The notes beneath the pieces were generated by a model that did not search any database, was not told where the DNA came from, and saw only the letters and a program-made list of their open reading frames with translations. Positions 45,101 through 53,781 of a stretch of DNA of 64,000 nt are shown piece after piece. Each line of letters starts with the position of its first letter. The first letter of the stretch is position 1. Source of the stretch: G965267425 sp965267425 (GTDB lineage: Bacteria > Bacteroidota > Bacteroidia > Flavobacteriales_E > Vicingaceae); NCBI GenBank assembly GCA_965267425.1, contig OZ253959.1, positions 2,356,001 through 2,420,000 of the forward strand. Reading direction: 5' to 3'. The translations under genes and the position numbers were made by a program.

Positions 45101-45943
45101 TGCCGTATCACTGAAAAAATTGTTTTCATGTTCAAACTTGTTCAAAGCCGCATTATATTTCCACGGATGTGGACCTTTTCCATAAAATAAAATGTAATCC
45201 CCTGGATCAAATGATCCATCGGCTTCTCCTACAACTTGTATGGCATTTTCCACCAAGTCATCATTTCTGGCAATGGAATTCTTTTCTGGCAACATACCAC
45301 CTCCATTTCCATGAATTCGAATGGTTCGTGGGTCAATAGCCGAAGGGGTCAAACCAAAAGATTCGAGCATTTTGTATGAAATTTTGTAGACCGCATCTTT
45401 GGTAATACCTATTTTATACCAATCTCCTGAACTCAATACCGATGAATTGGCAAATTTCTGATTCCCAACTCTGGAAGAATTTGCTTTAATCACCTTAGTA
45501 TGCAAAATGATATCTGCAGATATTAATTTTTCGTATTGGCCGGAATTACTCTTGCGAATTGGCACAATACCTATAAAGGCATATGGCTGTTTACGCACAT
45601 ATGTGGTTTGATGCCTCATTTGAAATGATGCAGAAACTTTATTTTTTGATGTCCACTTAGAAGATTGTTGGTATTCGAATGGTTCGGTTTTAACATTTTT
45701 CAATTCGAAACGCACAATAATTTCAGATGAATTAAGTTTATAAGTATGTTGATATTCAGGTAAATAGTCTAATTCTACAGGATGTGCGGCGTTGACAAAA
45801 TGAGGACTAATAAGTTGAAGACCTTCATTCACTTGAAGTGTCAAATCAGCATTCCACTTGATAGTGACGGATTTTTGAACAGTACCCGAAAGAGCAGTCA
45901 AACTGGCCATTATAAGCCCCATTACCATCAATTTTTTTTTCAT
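42140..45943 (-). CDS. porU: Type IX secretion system sortase PorU
   Basis: A 1267-residue surface peptidase-like protein that cleaves the C-terminal signal of T9SS cargo and attaches cargo to lipopolysaccharide. The ATG at 45943 gives the signal peptide MKKKLMVMGLIMASLTALSG; a TTG at 45949 is also possible. The C25-type catalytic dyad is intact: His778 in NYTGHGGETGW and Cys812 in VTATCEFSRFDDP. The protein ends in a T9SS-type C-terminal domain (YPNPFTTYTEFWFEH, then IQIFTISGKIVKTI), as PorU proteins do. A possible -7 box TATTTTTG lies at 46014-46021 (minus). Confidence 0.96.
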   Translation of the reverse strand: MKKKLMVMGLIMASLTALSGTVQKSVTIKWNADLTLQVNEGLQLISPHFVNAAHPVELDYLPEYQHTYKLNSSEIIVRFELKNVKTEPFEYQQSSKWTSKNKVSASFQMRHQTTYVRKQPYAFIGIVPIRKSNSGQYEKLISADIILHTKVIKANSSRVGNQKFANSSVLSSGDWYKIGITKDAVYKISYKMLESFGLTPSAIDPRTIRIHGNGGGMLPEKNSIARNDDLVENAIQVVGEADGSFDPGDYILFYGKGPHPWKYNAALNKFEHENNFFSDTAYYFLTFSGSDGKRISNQNSLGSSNTTVTSFDSYYFHEEDRENIIKSGSEWYGEKFEILTSYSFNVDFANVDLSAPMRVDVDVAAASKALSTFTVTVGGSSMKLNVDPISGNYATAAAFSEFGTMSINPPGNRFNVKVDYNKPLESSIGWLNYIEINGRRKLVFTGNQMSFRDLNSVGSGNISQFVLTSANAKSKVWDVTDHLNPKNQVFTRTGSQVTFNVSTDFLREFITFEDFDSTISFAGRVNNQNLHGLSNPEMIIVTHSLFRSAAERLAEFHAEEGLDVLVVEPSKIFNEFSSGARDIVAIRDFVRMFYERAGSNTNAMPRYLLFIGDGSYDNKNRLQGNTNFIPTYQSPASLNPTQSYVSDDYFGLLDTLEGEWIGVESVDIGIGRIPAQLSDEAEKVVDKIIRYSSPEAMGDWRNTVCFVADDEDGRTHMLQADGFAKRIDTVYESYNIKKIYFDAYKQESTPGGQRYPDAKEAINQTVQSGALIVNYTGHGGETGWAHERVLEIPDISSWGNQYELPLFVTATCEFSRFDDPDRIAGGERVIMNPDGGGIALLTTVRLVYSGANARLNNAFYERIFEPVNGEMPRLGDVFRDVKNAVEDQNSRNFTLLGDPAVRLNYPRYAVNTVEINGAPTGVNDTIRAYQKVTIKGTVTDNNGNKLSNFNGLVYPTVFDKPSSITTLNNDNDGLFGFNLQNNKLFRGRSSAVNGEYEFTFIVPEDIVYDYGKGKLSYYADDRKDDGTGYYREIVIGGTDPNAPEDNQGPQIELYLNDESWISGGITDRNPILIAKVNDENGINMVGTGIGHDIVAILDDDNENAFNLNDYYQADTNSYQSGKIQFPFSDLEPGKHKLKLRVWDVYNNPSEALTEFIVNDAEDISLEHVLNYPNPFTTYTEFWFEHNHPGNTLDVKIQIFTISGKIVKTIDRSIYVEGYNQNRVNPIVWDGRDDFGDKLGRGTYMYKMTVRSRLDGSIAEKLEKLLIL

Positions 45944-46031
45944 TATCAAAATATTATATTTAAGATTGTATCCGAATTACTTGCTACAGTAGGACTTCGA
46001 ACAGTGAACGATACAAAAATAAATTTATTGC

Positions 46032-46063
46032 TTGTAAATCTCTATCTATTTTTTTTACATTTG
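46032..46063 (+). promoter_or_regulatory. Promoter of the PorP/SprF-like gene
   Basis: TTG (46032-46034), 21 bases, then TACATTTG (46056-46063), about 48 bases upstream of the ATG at 46112. It matches the Bacteroidota pattern with a slightly long spacer. It lies within the 168-base gap between the divergent porU and porP-like genes. Confidence 0.5.
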
Positions 46064-46111
46064 AGACCTTGCAAATATTCCAATATACGGAAGAATAGCA
46101 TATTTTTGAGT

Positions 46112-47095
46112 ATGGGGAAGATTATTGATTTCAGGAAGCTAGCTATTTTTACGGTTGCGATACTGAGCTTACAAGAAGGTAAAGCACAGGATCCTACCTT
46201 TTCTCAGTTTTACGCTAACTCACTTTACCTAAATCCAGCGTTTGCTGGAACGGCACGGTGTCCAAGGGTAAGTTTGAATTACCGTAATCAATGGGCATCC
46301 ATTCCAGGTAACTTTGTTACGTATAGCGCTGCATATGATCAACATTTTGATGCATTGTCCGGAGGAGTGGGGTTATTGGTTACAAGTGATCAAGCTGGTC
46401 AAGGAGTTTTGACGACAAATACTGCCAGTTTATTGTATTCCTACCAACTTCCTGTGACAAGACATTTTTCCATTAAAGCAGGGGTGCAAGCGTCTTATTT
46501 TGAAAAAAGAGTCAATTGGGACGATTTGACATTTGGTGATATGATTGACCCCAGAAAAGGCTTTGTATATGAAACAGCGGAGGTTCGAAGAGATGAACCA
46601 AAACGAAATGTTGATTTTTCTGCAGGAATTTTAGGGTTCAGTGAAAAATATTATGGCGGTGTTGCCGTTCATCATTTAACAGAACCTGATGAATCACCCA
46701 TTCAAGGTGAAAGTAAATTGCCCAGAAAATTAACTGTTCATGCTGGAGCTGCTTTACCTATCCTTGGTTTAGGTGGTGTAGAAAAAGGAATTATATCTCC
46801 GAACATTGTGTATATGAACCAAAATAAATTCAACATGATCAACTACGGATTCTACGCAACGCGTGGTGTAGTTGTTGGAGGATTGTGGTTCAGACAATCA
46901 TTTAGCAATGCTGATGCTTTCATTGCTTTGATCGGATTTCAGCAAGAAACATTTAAAGTTGGTTACAGTTATGACATTACTGTTTCCAAGTTGGCAAACA
47001 GTACGGGAGGTTCACATGAGATATCATTTACGTACAATTTTGCATGTAGAACCAAGAAAGTTTCTTATCGTACCGTAAATTGTCCTTCTTTCTAG
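46112..47095 (+). CDS. PorP/SprF family type IX secretion membrane protein
   Basis: A 327-residue outer-membrane barrel. I start it at the ATG at 46112 (MGKIIDFRKLAIFTVAIL), which gives a signal peptide ending EGKAQ; a frame open from 45782 overlaps porU and is not credible. The mature N-terminus DPTFSQFYANSLYLNPAFAG is the PorP/SprF signature, and GTARCPRVSLNYRNQW follows. Members anchor T9SS-dependent adhesins or the motor at the outer membrane. It lies between porU (divergent) and gldJ (same strand, 51 bases). Confidence 0.9.
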   Translation: MGKIIDFRKLAIFTVAILSLQEGKAQDPTFSQFYANSLYLNPAFAGTARCPRVSLNYRNQWASIPGNFVTYSAAYDQHFDALSGGVGLLVTSDQAGQGVLTTNTASLLYSYQLPVTRHFSIKAGVQASYFEKRVNWDDLTFGDMIDPRKGFVYETAEVRRDEPKRNVDFSAGILGFSEKYYGGVAVHHLTEPDESPIQGESKLPRKLTVHAGAALPILGLGGVEKGIISPNIVYMNQNKFNMINYGFYATRGVVVGGLWFRQSFSNADAFIALIGFQQETFKVGYSYDITVSKLANSTGGSHEISFTYNFACRTKKVSYRTVNCPSF

Positions 47096-47146
47096 AATCA
47101 GATAAAATATATTAATTTCGTATATTTCGACGCTAAATTGTGTGTT

Positions 47147-48634
47147 ATGAATAGATTGGTAAGTATGAATAATTGGATTTTAGCCATTGTCAGCATTGCT
47201 GTAATTGCTGGATTTGGCTGTCAAAGAGAGCGTTCAAGTGCCACCGGATGGGAATACAACAACCCAAAAAATGGTGGATTTGAAAAAATTCCATACTTGG
47301 AGCAAGAAACCGGACCGGGATTGGTTTTGATTGAAGGTGGAAGGTTTACCATGGGACGTGTAGAACAAGATGTAATGAGTGATTGGAATAATATCCCAAG
47401 AACGGTTACTGTATCTTCCTTCTACATGGATGAAACGGAAGTAACAAATTTCTACTATTTGGAATATTTGTACTGGTTGAACCGAGTATTCGGAGCGGAT
47501 TATCCAGAAGTTATTCGTGCTGCAAGACCTGATACACTTGTCTGGAGAAGCAAGTTGGCTTACAACGAACCATTCGTTGAACTTTATTTAAGACACCCTG
47601 CGTATCGCGATTATCCAGTTGTAGGCGTAAGTTGGGTACAGGCAAATAATTATTGTGCCTGGAGAACGGATAGAGTAAATGAATTGATTCTTATTCGTGA
47701 AGGATTGTTTGAGCACTACCCTAGCCAAATTAATGAAGATAACTTCAACACAGAAGCTTATTTAGCTGGTCAGTACGAAAGTGGCAAAAGAGTAGATGGA
47801 TTACCTGATTTTAATCCAGATAGAGAATTTCGTAATGTAAGAATGGAAGATGGAATCTTGCTACCTAAGTATCGTCTACCTACTGAAGCGGAATGGGAAT
47901 ATGCTGCTTATGGGTTAATAGGAAACACTATCGAAGAATTGATTACGGAAAAGAAACTTTACCCTTGGAATGGTCATGCCGTTCGTAATTCTGATGAAAA
48001 ATACCTTGGTGATATCCTTGCCAACTTTAAAAGAGGTAGAGGTGATAACATGGGTGTGGCAGGACGTTTGAATGATAACGCGGAAATCACTGCTCCTGTA
48101 TTCGCTTACTGGCCAAATGATTATGGCCTTTACAATATGGCAGGTAATGTTTCTGAATGGGTGATGGATGTATATCGTCCTTTATCTATGGAAGACATGG
48201 ATGATTTCCGACCTTTTAGAGGAAATGTTTTCCAAACGAAAGTGAGAGATGAAGAAGGATTGATTGCGGAAAAAGATAGTTTGGGTAAATTGCTTTACAG
48301 AGATGTTGACGTAGAGCAGGATAATCTTCAGGAAAGAAGAAATTATCGTCAAGCAGATAATATTAACTGGGAAGATGGCCACTGGGAATCTACCATCTAT
48401 TACAATGATGAAGATGGAGCCAAAGCACTTGGTGATAGAGCTATGTATGATTTTGGTAAAAGTTCTCTTGTTAGTGATAGAGCCAGAGTATACAAAGGTG
48501 GTAACTGGAATGACCGAGCGTACTACATGGTGCCCGGGACACGAAGGTTCCTTGATGAAAACTTATCAAATCCATTCATTGGCTTCAGATGTGCCATGAC
48601 AAGAGTCGGAAGTCCAGTTGGATTGGGATACTAA
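47147..48634 (+). CDS. gldJ: Gliding motility lipoprotein GldJ
   Basis: A 495-residue outer-membrane lipoprotein of the gliding/T9SS machinery, required to stabilise GldK. A signal with lipid Cys (VIAGFGCQRE) is followed by the GldJ-typical SSATGWEYNNPKNGGFEKIP. A formylglycine-generating-enzyme (FGE/sulfatase-modifying) fold follows, with LVLIEGGRFTMGR, VVGVSWVQANNYCAWR, YRLPTEAEWEYAAYG and the C-terminal VYKGGNWNDRAYYMVPGTRR. The ATG at 47147 is preferred over a TTG nine bases earlier. A terminator (48659-48692) closes the unit. Confidence 0.93.
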   Translation: MNRLVSMNNWILAIVSIAVIAGFGCQRERSSATGWEYNNPKNGGFEKIPYLEQETGPGLVLIEGGRFTMGRVEQDVMSDWNNIPRTVTVSSFYMDETEVTNFYYLEYLYWLNRVFGADYPEVIRAARPDTLVWRSKLAYNEPFVELYLRHPAYRDYPVVGVSWVQANNYCAWRTDRVNELILIREGLFEHYPSQINEDNFNTEAYLAGQYESGKRVDGLPDFNPDREFRNVRMEDGILLPKYRLPTEAEWEYAAYGLIGNTIEELITEKKLYPWNGHAVRNSDEKYLGDILANFKRGRGDNMGVAGRLNDNAEITAPVFAYWPNDYGLYNMAGNVSEWVMDVYRPLSMEDMDDFRPFRGNVFQTKVRDEEGLIAEKDSLGKLLYRDVDVEQDNLQERRNYRQADNINWEDGHWESTIYYNDEDGAKALGDRAMYDFGKSSLVSDRARVYKGGNWNDRAYYMVPGTRRFLDENLSNPFIGFRCAMTRVGSPVGLGY

Positions 48635-48658
48635 TTATAAGAATGACATTTGAATCAA

Positions 48659-48692
48659 ATAACCTCGGGATGCTCCCCGGGGTTATTTTTTT
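48659..48692 (+). terminator. Rho-independent terminator after gldJ
   Basis: ATAACCTCGGG (48659-48669) and CCCGGGGTTAT (48676-48686) pair as an 11-base-pair stem with one G-T pair and a 6-base loop, followed by a run of T (48687-48692). It lies 24 bases past the gldJ stop and just before murF. Confidence 0.85.
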
Positions 48693-48703
48693 ACCCATAT
48701 ACC

Positions 48704-49990
48704 ATGAATATAGAGCAACTACATAATAAGTTTTTACAGTGCTCAAGCGTTAGCACGGATACGAGAAATATTCAAGCTGATTGTATGTTCTTCGCACTAA
48801 AGGGAACCAACTTTGACGGAAATAAATTTGCTGAACAAGCGTTGGCCAATGGAGCAAAATGGGCTGTGGTAGATGACCCCTCTTTTGCTGGTCATGAGCA
48901 TATGACTGTAGTTGAAGACGTGTTGCAAACGCTGCAACAATTGGGAAAATTCCATAGGCAATTGTTTGACATTCCTGTGCTTGGCATTACGGGATCAAAC
49001 GGAAAGACTACCACAAAAGAACTCGTTCAAATCGTACTTGAACAAAAATATAATTTGATTGCAACCATAGGTAATTACAATAATCACATCGGTGTTCCTT
49101 TGACCTTGTTGCGCATCAACAAGGATACGGAGTTGGCTATCATTGAAATGGGCGCAAATCATCAAGGTGAAATTGGAATATTAAGCGGTTTGGCGGATCC
49201 TAATTATGGCATCATAACCAATATTGGCAAGGCTCATCTCGAGGGTTTTGGGAGTTATGAAATCATTAAACAAACCAAAAACGAATTGTATACCCACGTA
49301 TTTAATCGCAAGGGAACACTTATTGTAAATGCAGATGATGAATTATTGATGGACCTGTCAAAAATTGTAGAAGATAGGCATACATATGGCAACCAAGGTG
49401 AAATCAAAGGAAGGTTCGAAGAAGTTGATGGATTGTTGCAAGTCTCATGGACCCAGGAACAAGAGCACACCATTAAAACCCAACTTTTCGGTGCTTTCAA
49501 TTTTTACAATGTGATGGCTGCTGTGGCTACGGGGCGATTATTTGGAGTAGAAGCTAATGCCATTAATGATGCTTTGGAAAGTTATGTTTCCGAAAACAAT
49601 CGTTCTCAAATCATTAATAAAGGGGCGAACACAATTTACCTCGATGCATACAATGCCAATCCAACTAGTATGGCTTCGGCAATGAAGTTTTTCGGCAACT
49701 TACAGGCTGAAAATAAAATTGTCATTTTAGGGGATATGTTTGAACTCGGAGAAGACAGCAAACATGAACATAAAACGCTACTCAATAAATTAACATCCCT
49801 GGAATTAAACGAATGTATTCTAGTAGGTAATGAGTTTTATCAATTGCATCAGGAATATGATGGATTCCTCTTTTTTAAAACTACTTCAGATCTTCTCGAT
49901 TGGATGAAAAATCAACCATTCAAAGGAGTATGTGTTTTTATCAAAGGTTCTCGTGGGATGCAGCTCGAACAGGTGGTTGATCACCTATAG
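48704..49990 (+). CDS. murF: UDP-MurNAc-tripeptide--D-Ala-D-Ala ligase MurF
   Basis: Adds D-Ala-D-Ala to UDP-MurNAc-tripeptide, the last cytoplasmic step of peptidoglycan precursor synthesis. The ATG at 48704 (MNIEQLHNKFLQCSSVSTDT) gives 428 residues, normal length; a frame at 48650 runs through the terminator and is unlikely. ATP-binding GITGSNGKTTTKELVQIVL, AIIEMGANHQGEI and YLDAYNANPTSMASAM are characteristic. No clear promoter seen. Confidence 0.95.
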   Translation: MNIEQLHNKFLQCSSVSTDTRNIQADCMFFALKGTNFDGNKFAEQALANGAKWAVVDDPSFAGHEHMTVVEDVLQTLQQLGKFHRQLFDIPVLGITGSNGKTTTKELVQIVLEQKYNLIATIGNYNNHIGVPLTLLRINKDTELAIIEMGANHQGEIGILSGLADPNYGIITNIGKAHLEGFGSYEIIKQTKNELYTHVFNRKGTLIVNADDELLMDLSKIVEDRHTYGNQGEIKGRFEEVDGLLQVSWTQEQEHTIKTQLFGAFNFYNVMAAVATGRLFGVEANAINDALESYVSENNRSQIINKGANTIYLDAYNANPTSMASAMKFFGNLQAENKIVILGDMFELGEDSKHEHKTLLNKLTSLELNECILVGNEFYQLHQEYDGFLFFKTTSDLLDWMKNQPFKGVCVFIKGSRGMQLEQVVDHL

Positions 49991-49994
49991 TTCA

Positions 49995-51134
49995 TTATTG
50001 CAATAACGCTCTGGAAATTACAATTTTTTGAACCTCACTTGTGCCTTCATAAATCTGTGTGATCTTGGCATCGCGCATCAGGCGTTCAACATGGTATTCT
50101 TTTACAAAACCATAACCTCCATGTACTTGAACTGCTTCAACCGTAGTTTCCATTGCCACTTTTGAAGCATACACCTTGGCCATTGCACTTTCTTTATCAA
50201 ATGGCATCTTTTTATCCTTTAACCAAGCCGATCGCAAACACAACAATCTAGCAGCATCAATTTCCGTAGCCATATCAGCCAGCTTAAAGGCAATGGCCTG
50301 ATGTTTATGAATAGGTTTTCCAAACGCTTCACGCTCTTTTGAATAAGCCAAAGCCAATTCATATGCACCACTTGCAATACCAAGTGCTTGAGATGCAATA
50401 CCGATTCTACCTCCAGATAAAATCATCATGGCAAACTTAAATCCAAAGCCATCCTCCCCTATTCTATTTTCTTTAGGAACTTTTACATCTTGAAACATCA
50501 ATGTATGTGTATCTGAAGCACGAATTCCCAATTTGTTTTCTTTTGCCCCAACAATAAATCCATCCATTCCTTTTTCAACAATGAACGCATTGATTCCACG
50601 ATGTTTCTTTTCAACATCCGATTGAGCAATTACAATGTAATAACTGGCAGAATTTCCGTTGGTAATCCAGTTTTTTGTTCCGTTTAATACGTAATGATCA
50701 CCCTTGTCTATGGCTGTAGTTCTTTGAGAGGTAGCATCTGATCCAGCTTCCGGTTCTGATAAACAAAACGCACCCAGCTTTTCTCCAGTAGCACAAGGAA
50801 CAAGGTATTTTTGCTTCTGCTCTTCTGTTCCGAATTTTTCAATTCCCCAGCAATACAATGAGTTGTTAACAGACATCACTACAGAAGTCGAGGCATCTAA
50901 TTTGGAAATTTCTTCCATGGCCAATACATAAGAAACCGTATCCATTCCTCCCCCACCGTATTTGGGATCTACCATCATGCCTAAAAATCCAAGCTCTCCA
51001 AGTTGCTTTATTTCATCTTTAGGAAATTCCTGCTTCTCATCACGTTCTATGACTCCTGGTTTAAGCACATTTTGTGTGAAATCTCTTGCTGCATCTCGTA
51101 CAGCCAATTGTTCTTCTGTTAACTCTAACTCCAT
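49995..51134 (-). CDS. Acyl-CoA dehydrogenase
   Basis: A 379-residue FAD flavoenzyme oxidising acyl-CoA to trans-2-enoyl-CoA, standard length. Features are CLSEPEAGSDATSQRTTA (FAD/substrate region), KNWITNG, and the catalytic Glu in KITQIYEGTSEVQKIVISRA. It resembles the short-chain (butyryl-CoA) dehydrogenase group, but chain length cannot be told. It faces murF convergently with 4 bases between. Confidence 0.94.
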   Translation of the reverse strand: MELELTEEQLAVRDAARDFTQNVLKPGVIERDEKQEFPKDEIKQLGELGFLGMMVDPKYGGGGMDTVSYVLAMEEISKLDASTSVVMSVNNSLYCWGIEKFGTEEQKQKYLVPCATGEKLGAFCLSEPEAGSDATSQRTTAIDKGDHYVLNGTKNWITNGNSASYYIVIAQSDVEKKHRGINAFIVEKGMDGFIVGAKENKLGIRASDTHTLMFQDVKVPKENRIGEDGFGFKFAMMILSGGRIGIASQALGIASGAYELALAYSKEREAFGKPIHKHQAIAFKLADMATEIDAARLLCLRSAWLKDKKMPFDKESAMAKVYASKVAMETTVEAVQVHGGYGFVKEYHVERLMRDAKITQIYEGTSEVQKIVISRALLQ

Positions 51135-51155
51135 GATTATTCTTTAGAATGACCG

Positions 51156-51186
51156 CAAATGTAAGCGTTTTGGCGTATTTTAACAA
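51156..51186 (-). promoter_or_regulatory. Promoter of the acyl-CoA dehydrogenase
   Basis: On the minus strand, TTG (51184-51186), 20 bases, then TACATTTG (51156-51163), 21 bases before the ATG at 51134. Fits TAnnTTTG with a TTG at a plausible distance. It lies in the 66-base gap shared with divergent anmK. Confidence 0.55.
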
Positions 51187-51200
51187 CCAATTTTATTCAC

Positions 51201-52265
51201 ATGAATAGCTACACGGCAATTGGTGTTATGTCCGGTTCATCTTGTGATGGATTGGATCTTGCATTATGCACCTTTAACTTCAATAATTCCGAATGGAATT
51301 ACGAATTATTGGCTTGTAAAACAGTTCCGTTTCCAGAAAATTTGAAGCGTCAATTGCAAAATTGTAGAGAATTATCAGGTCATGATCTCAGGAAACTGGA
51401 TTTGGAATTTGGAAACTTCATTGCGGTTTCAATTAAAAAATTCATGCAAAATCGTTCGAATAAAATAGATTTAATTGCTTCACATGGACATACCGTATTT
51501 CATGATCCTGGCAAGCAATTAAACCTGCAAATAGGAGATGGAAGTGCCATTGCAAACATTTGTCATACCGATGTGGTGTTTGATTTCAGGACAATGGACA
51601 TCCGCAAAGGTGGTCAAGGAGCACCACTGGTGCCGGCAGGAGATAAATTGCTATTCCCACATTTTCAAGGGTGTTTGAATCTTGGTGGAATTGCCAATGT
51701 GACCATCCAAACTCAAAATAGCTTCACTGCTTTCGACATTTGTGCCTTCAATCAATTGTTAAATAAAGTTGCAGAAAGACAAGGTGTTACATTTGATGAC
51801 AAAGGAAATATTGGGAAACATGGAAACATCAATGATTCAGTCCTAAGAAACTTAAACAATTGGCCGTATTATCAGAAAGCACCTTCGTCTATTGGTAATG
51901 AAGAAATTGAAAGTTCCCTCTTTCCTATTTTAAAAAGCGAAATAGCACCAAAAGACCTTTTGAGGAGTTTGTACGAACACTTTGCTGACAAAATCTCATC
52001 ACAAATCAACAACTTTCTGAACGTTTCAGATAAATTATTGGTAACTGGAGGAGGTGCATTCAACAATTTTTTCATCGAATTATTGGAACAACAGATTCAA
52101 GCAACAGTTGTTATACCTGAAAAAGAAATTGTTTCATTTAAGGAAGCCATCATTTTTGCTTTTTTAGGTGTATTGAGAATCAGAAATGAAACCAATTGTT
52201 TCAGTACAATTACCGGAAGCACTGATGATTCCATCTGCGGAACATTGGTTAAAGGTTCAATTTAA
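51201..52265 (+). CDS. anmK: Anhydro-N-acetylmuramic acid kinase
   Basis: Phosphorylates and opens anhydro-MurNAc released during cell-wall recycling, 354 residues. The ATP-binding opening GVMSGSSCDGLDLALC, the catalytic-Asp region GQGAPLVPAGDKLLF and the closing LLVTGGGAFNNFFIELL match the family. Confidence 0.94.
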   Translation: MNSYTAIGVMSGSSCDGLDLALCTFNFNNSEWNYELLACKTVPFPENLKRQLQNCRELSGHDLRKLDLEFGNFIAVSIKKFMQNRSNKIDLIASHGHTVFHDPGKQLNLQIGDGSAIANICHTDVVFDFRTMDIRKGGQGAPLVPAGDKLLFPHFQGCLNLGGIANVTIQTQNSFTAFDICAFNQLLNKVAERQGVTFDDKGNIGKHGNINDSVLRNLNNWPYYQKAPSSIGNEEIESSLFPILKSEIAPKDLLRSLYEHFADKISSQINNFLNVSDKLLVTGGGAFNNFFIELLEQQIQATVVIPEKEIVSFKEAIIFAFLGVLRIRNETNCFSTITGSTDDSICGTLVKGSI

Positions 52266-52303
52266 TCGTTGCTTTTTTGTCTTTAAGTTGAGTACACATT
52301 ATA

Positions 52304-52332
52304 TTGGGTTCTACGCATAATTTATACATTTG
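52304..52332 (+). promoter_or_regulatory. Promoter of the amino-acid dehydrogenase
   Basis: TTG (52304-52306), 18 bases, then TACATTTG (52325-52332), 20 bases before the ATG at 52353. Full match to the Bacteroidota pattern. Confidence 0.6.
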
Positions 52333-52352
52333 CAGTCCATTAAAATTTTCCA

Positions 52353-53579
52353 ATGAAAGAGTTGCTAGAAAAGTATGAAAATAAACGTCCTGAAGTAGTA
52401 TTTGAATGGAAGGATTCAGAGACAGAAGCTGAAGGATGGGTGGTAATCAATTCTTTGCGTGGCGGTGCTGCTGGAGGTGGAACAAGAATGAGAAAAGGAT
52501 TGGATAAGCATGAAGTTACCTCTCTTGCTAAAACCATGGAAATAAAATTTACAGTTTCTGGTCCACCAATCGGTGGAGCAAAGTCTGGAATCAATTTTGA
52601 TCCCAATGATCCTCGAAAGGAAGGTGTATTAAAAAGGTGGTACAAAGCAATTACTCCGTTATTGAAGTTTTACTACGGAACAGGAGGAGACTTAAATGTG
52701 GACGAAATTCATGAAGTAATTCCTATTACAGAGTCTTATAACGTATGGCATCCACAAGAAGGTGTGCTTTCCGGACATTTCAGCCCAACTGAAATAGAAA
52801 AAGTCAATAAAATAAGTCAGCTTAGACAAGGAGTATCAAAAATTATCTTGGACGAAGTGCTTTCCCCAGACAATTCCAAAAATCTGGTTGTTGCGGATAT
52901 GATTACGGGGTATGGTGTATCTGAAGCAGTTCGACATTATTATGACATCTATGGTGGATCGTTGGAAAACAAAAGAGTTATTGTTCAAGGCTGGGGCAAT
53001 GTTGGATCGGCTGCGGCTTATTATCAGGCCATTTCAGGAGCAAAAGTGGTAGGTATTATTGACCGAGCCGGTGGCATCATCAATGAAAATGGATTCACTT
53101 CAGAAGAAATTCAATCCATGTTTTTGAACAAAAATGGAAATTCCTTGTCTGTGGATGGCATGGAATCTTTTGAATCTATTAATGAACGGATTTGGGATGT
53201 ACCTGCCGAAGTATTTATACCTGCTGCTGCATCAAGGTTGATTCAGAAATCGCAATTGGATAGACTTATTAAGGCTGGATTAGAAGTGGTTTCTTGTGGT
53301 GCGAATGTCCCATTTGCTGACGAAGAAATCTTCTTTGGACCGATTGCTGAATATGCGGATGAACAAGTGAGCATACTTCCTGATTTTATTGCCAACTGTG
53401 GAATGGCTAGAGTATTTGCTTATTTGATGAATGAAAAAGCTGATTTGTCAGACGCAGCAATATTTTCTGATACATCAGAAACCATCAAGAACGCATTAGA
53501 AAAATCTTATAAGGCCAATTCTTCGAAAACAGAAATTGCAAAAACTGCTTTCGGAATTGCCGTCAGAGAATTGTTATAG
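52353..53579 (+). CDS. Glu/Leu/Phe/Val dehydrogenase family protein
   Basis: A 408-residue NAD(P)-dependent amino-acid dehydrogenase. Substrate-binding RGGAAGGGTRMRKGLDKHEV and the catalytic-Lys region GPPIGGAKSGINFDP lie in the N-terminal half. The Rossmann half has GYGVSEAVRHYYD and RVIVQGWGNVGSAAAYYQ. Which amino acid it oxidises (glutamate, leucine or another) cannot be settled by eye. Confidence 0.93.
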   Translation: MKELLEKYENKRPEVVFEWKDSETEAEGWVVINSLRGGAAGGGTRMRKGLDKHEVTSLAKTMEIKFTVSGPPIGGAKSGINFDPNDPRKEGVLKRWYKAITPLLKFYYGTGGDLNVDEIHEVIPITESYNVWHPQEGVLSGHFSPTEIEKVNKISQLRQGVSKIILDEVLSPDNSKNLVVADMITGYGVSEAVRHYYDIYGGSLENKRVIVQGWGNVGSAAAYYQAISGAKVVGIIDRAGGIINENGFTSEEIQSMFLNKNGNSLSVDGMESFESINERIWDVPAEVFIPAAASRLIQKSQLDRLIKAGLEVVSCGANVPFADEEIFFGPIAEYADEQVSILPDFIANCGMARVFAYLMNEKADLSDAAIFSDTSETIKNALEKSYKANSSKTEIAKTAFGIAVRELL

Positions 53580-53637
53580 TGATAGAATTCCATTTCATGG
53601 CTACTCTTTCAAAGAATCATTGTTTTTTTACTTCCGT

Positions 53638-53673
53638 TGTTAGCCAATTTATGTATTTTTAGAGGCGCTAACA
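53638..53673. promoter_or_regulatory. TGTTAGC/GCTAACA inverted repeat upstream of nhaD
   Basis: Perfect 7-base arms (53638-53644, 53667-53673) enclose 22 bases that include a TATTTTTA box. They are followed by the GC-rich ACAGGCCGGGAG. The repeat therefore brackets a possible promoter about 120 bases upstream of nhaD. It could be an operator or the start of a structured leader. Confidence 0.3.
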
Positions 53674-53781
53674 GGCCGGGAGAAATGAAATCTTCAATAT
53701 GTTTGACAAATAACTGAATGTCATAATCTTGCAATGTTCTCTCTTATTAAATCTTCTTGTAATTAGATAAAGATAATCGCT

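Noticed and set aside
45782..46111. 110-codon N-terminal extension of the PorP/SprF-like gene
   Set aside because: It overlaps the 5' end of porU and precedes a proper signal peptide at 46112, so it is non-coding or upstream sequence.
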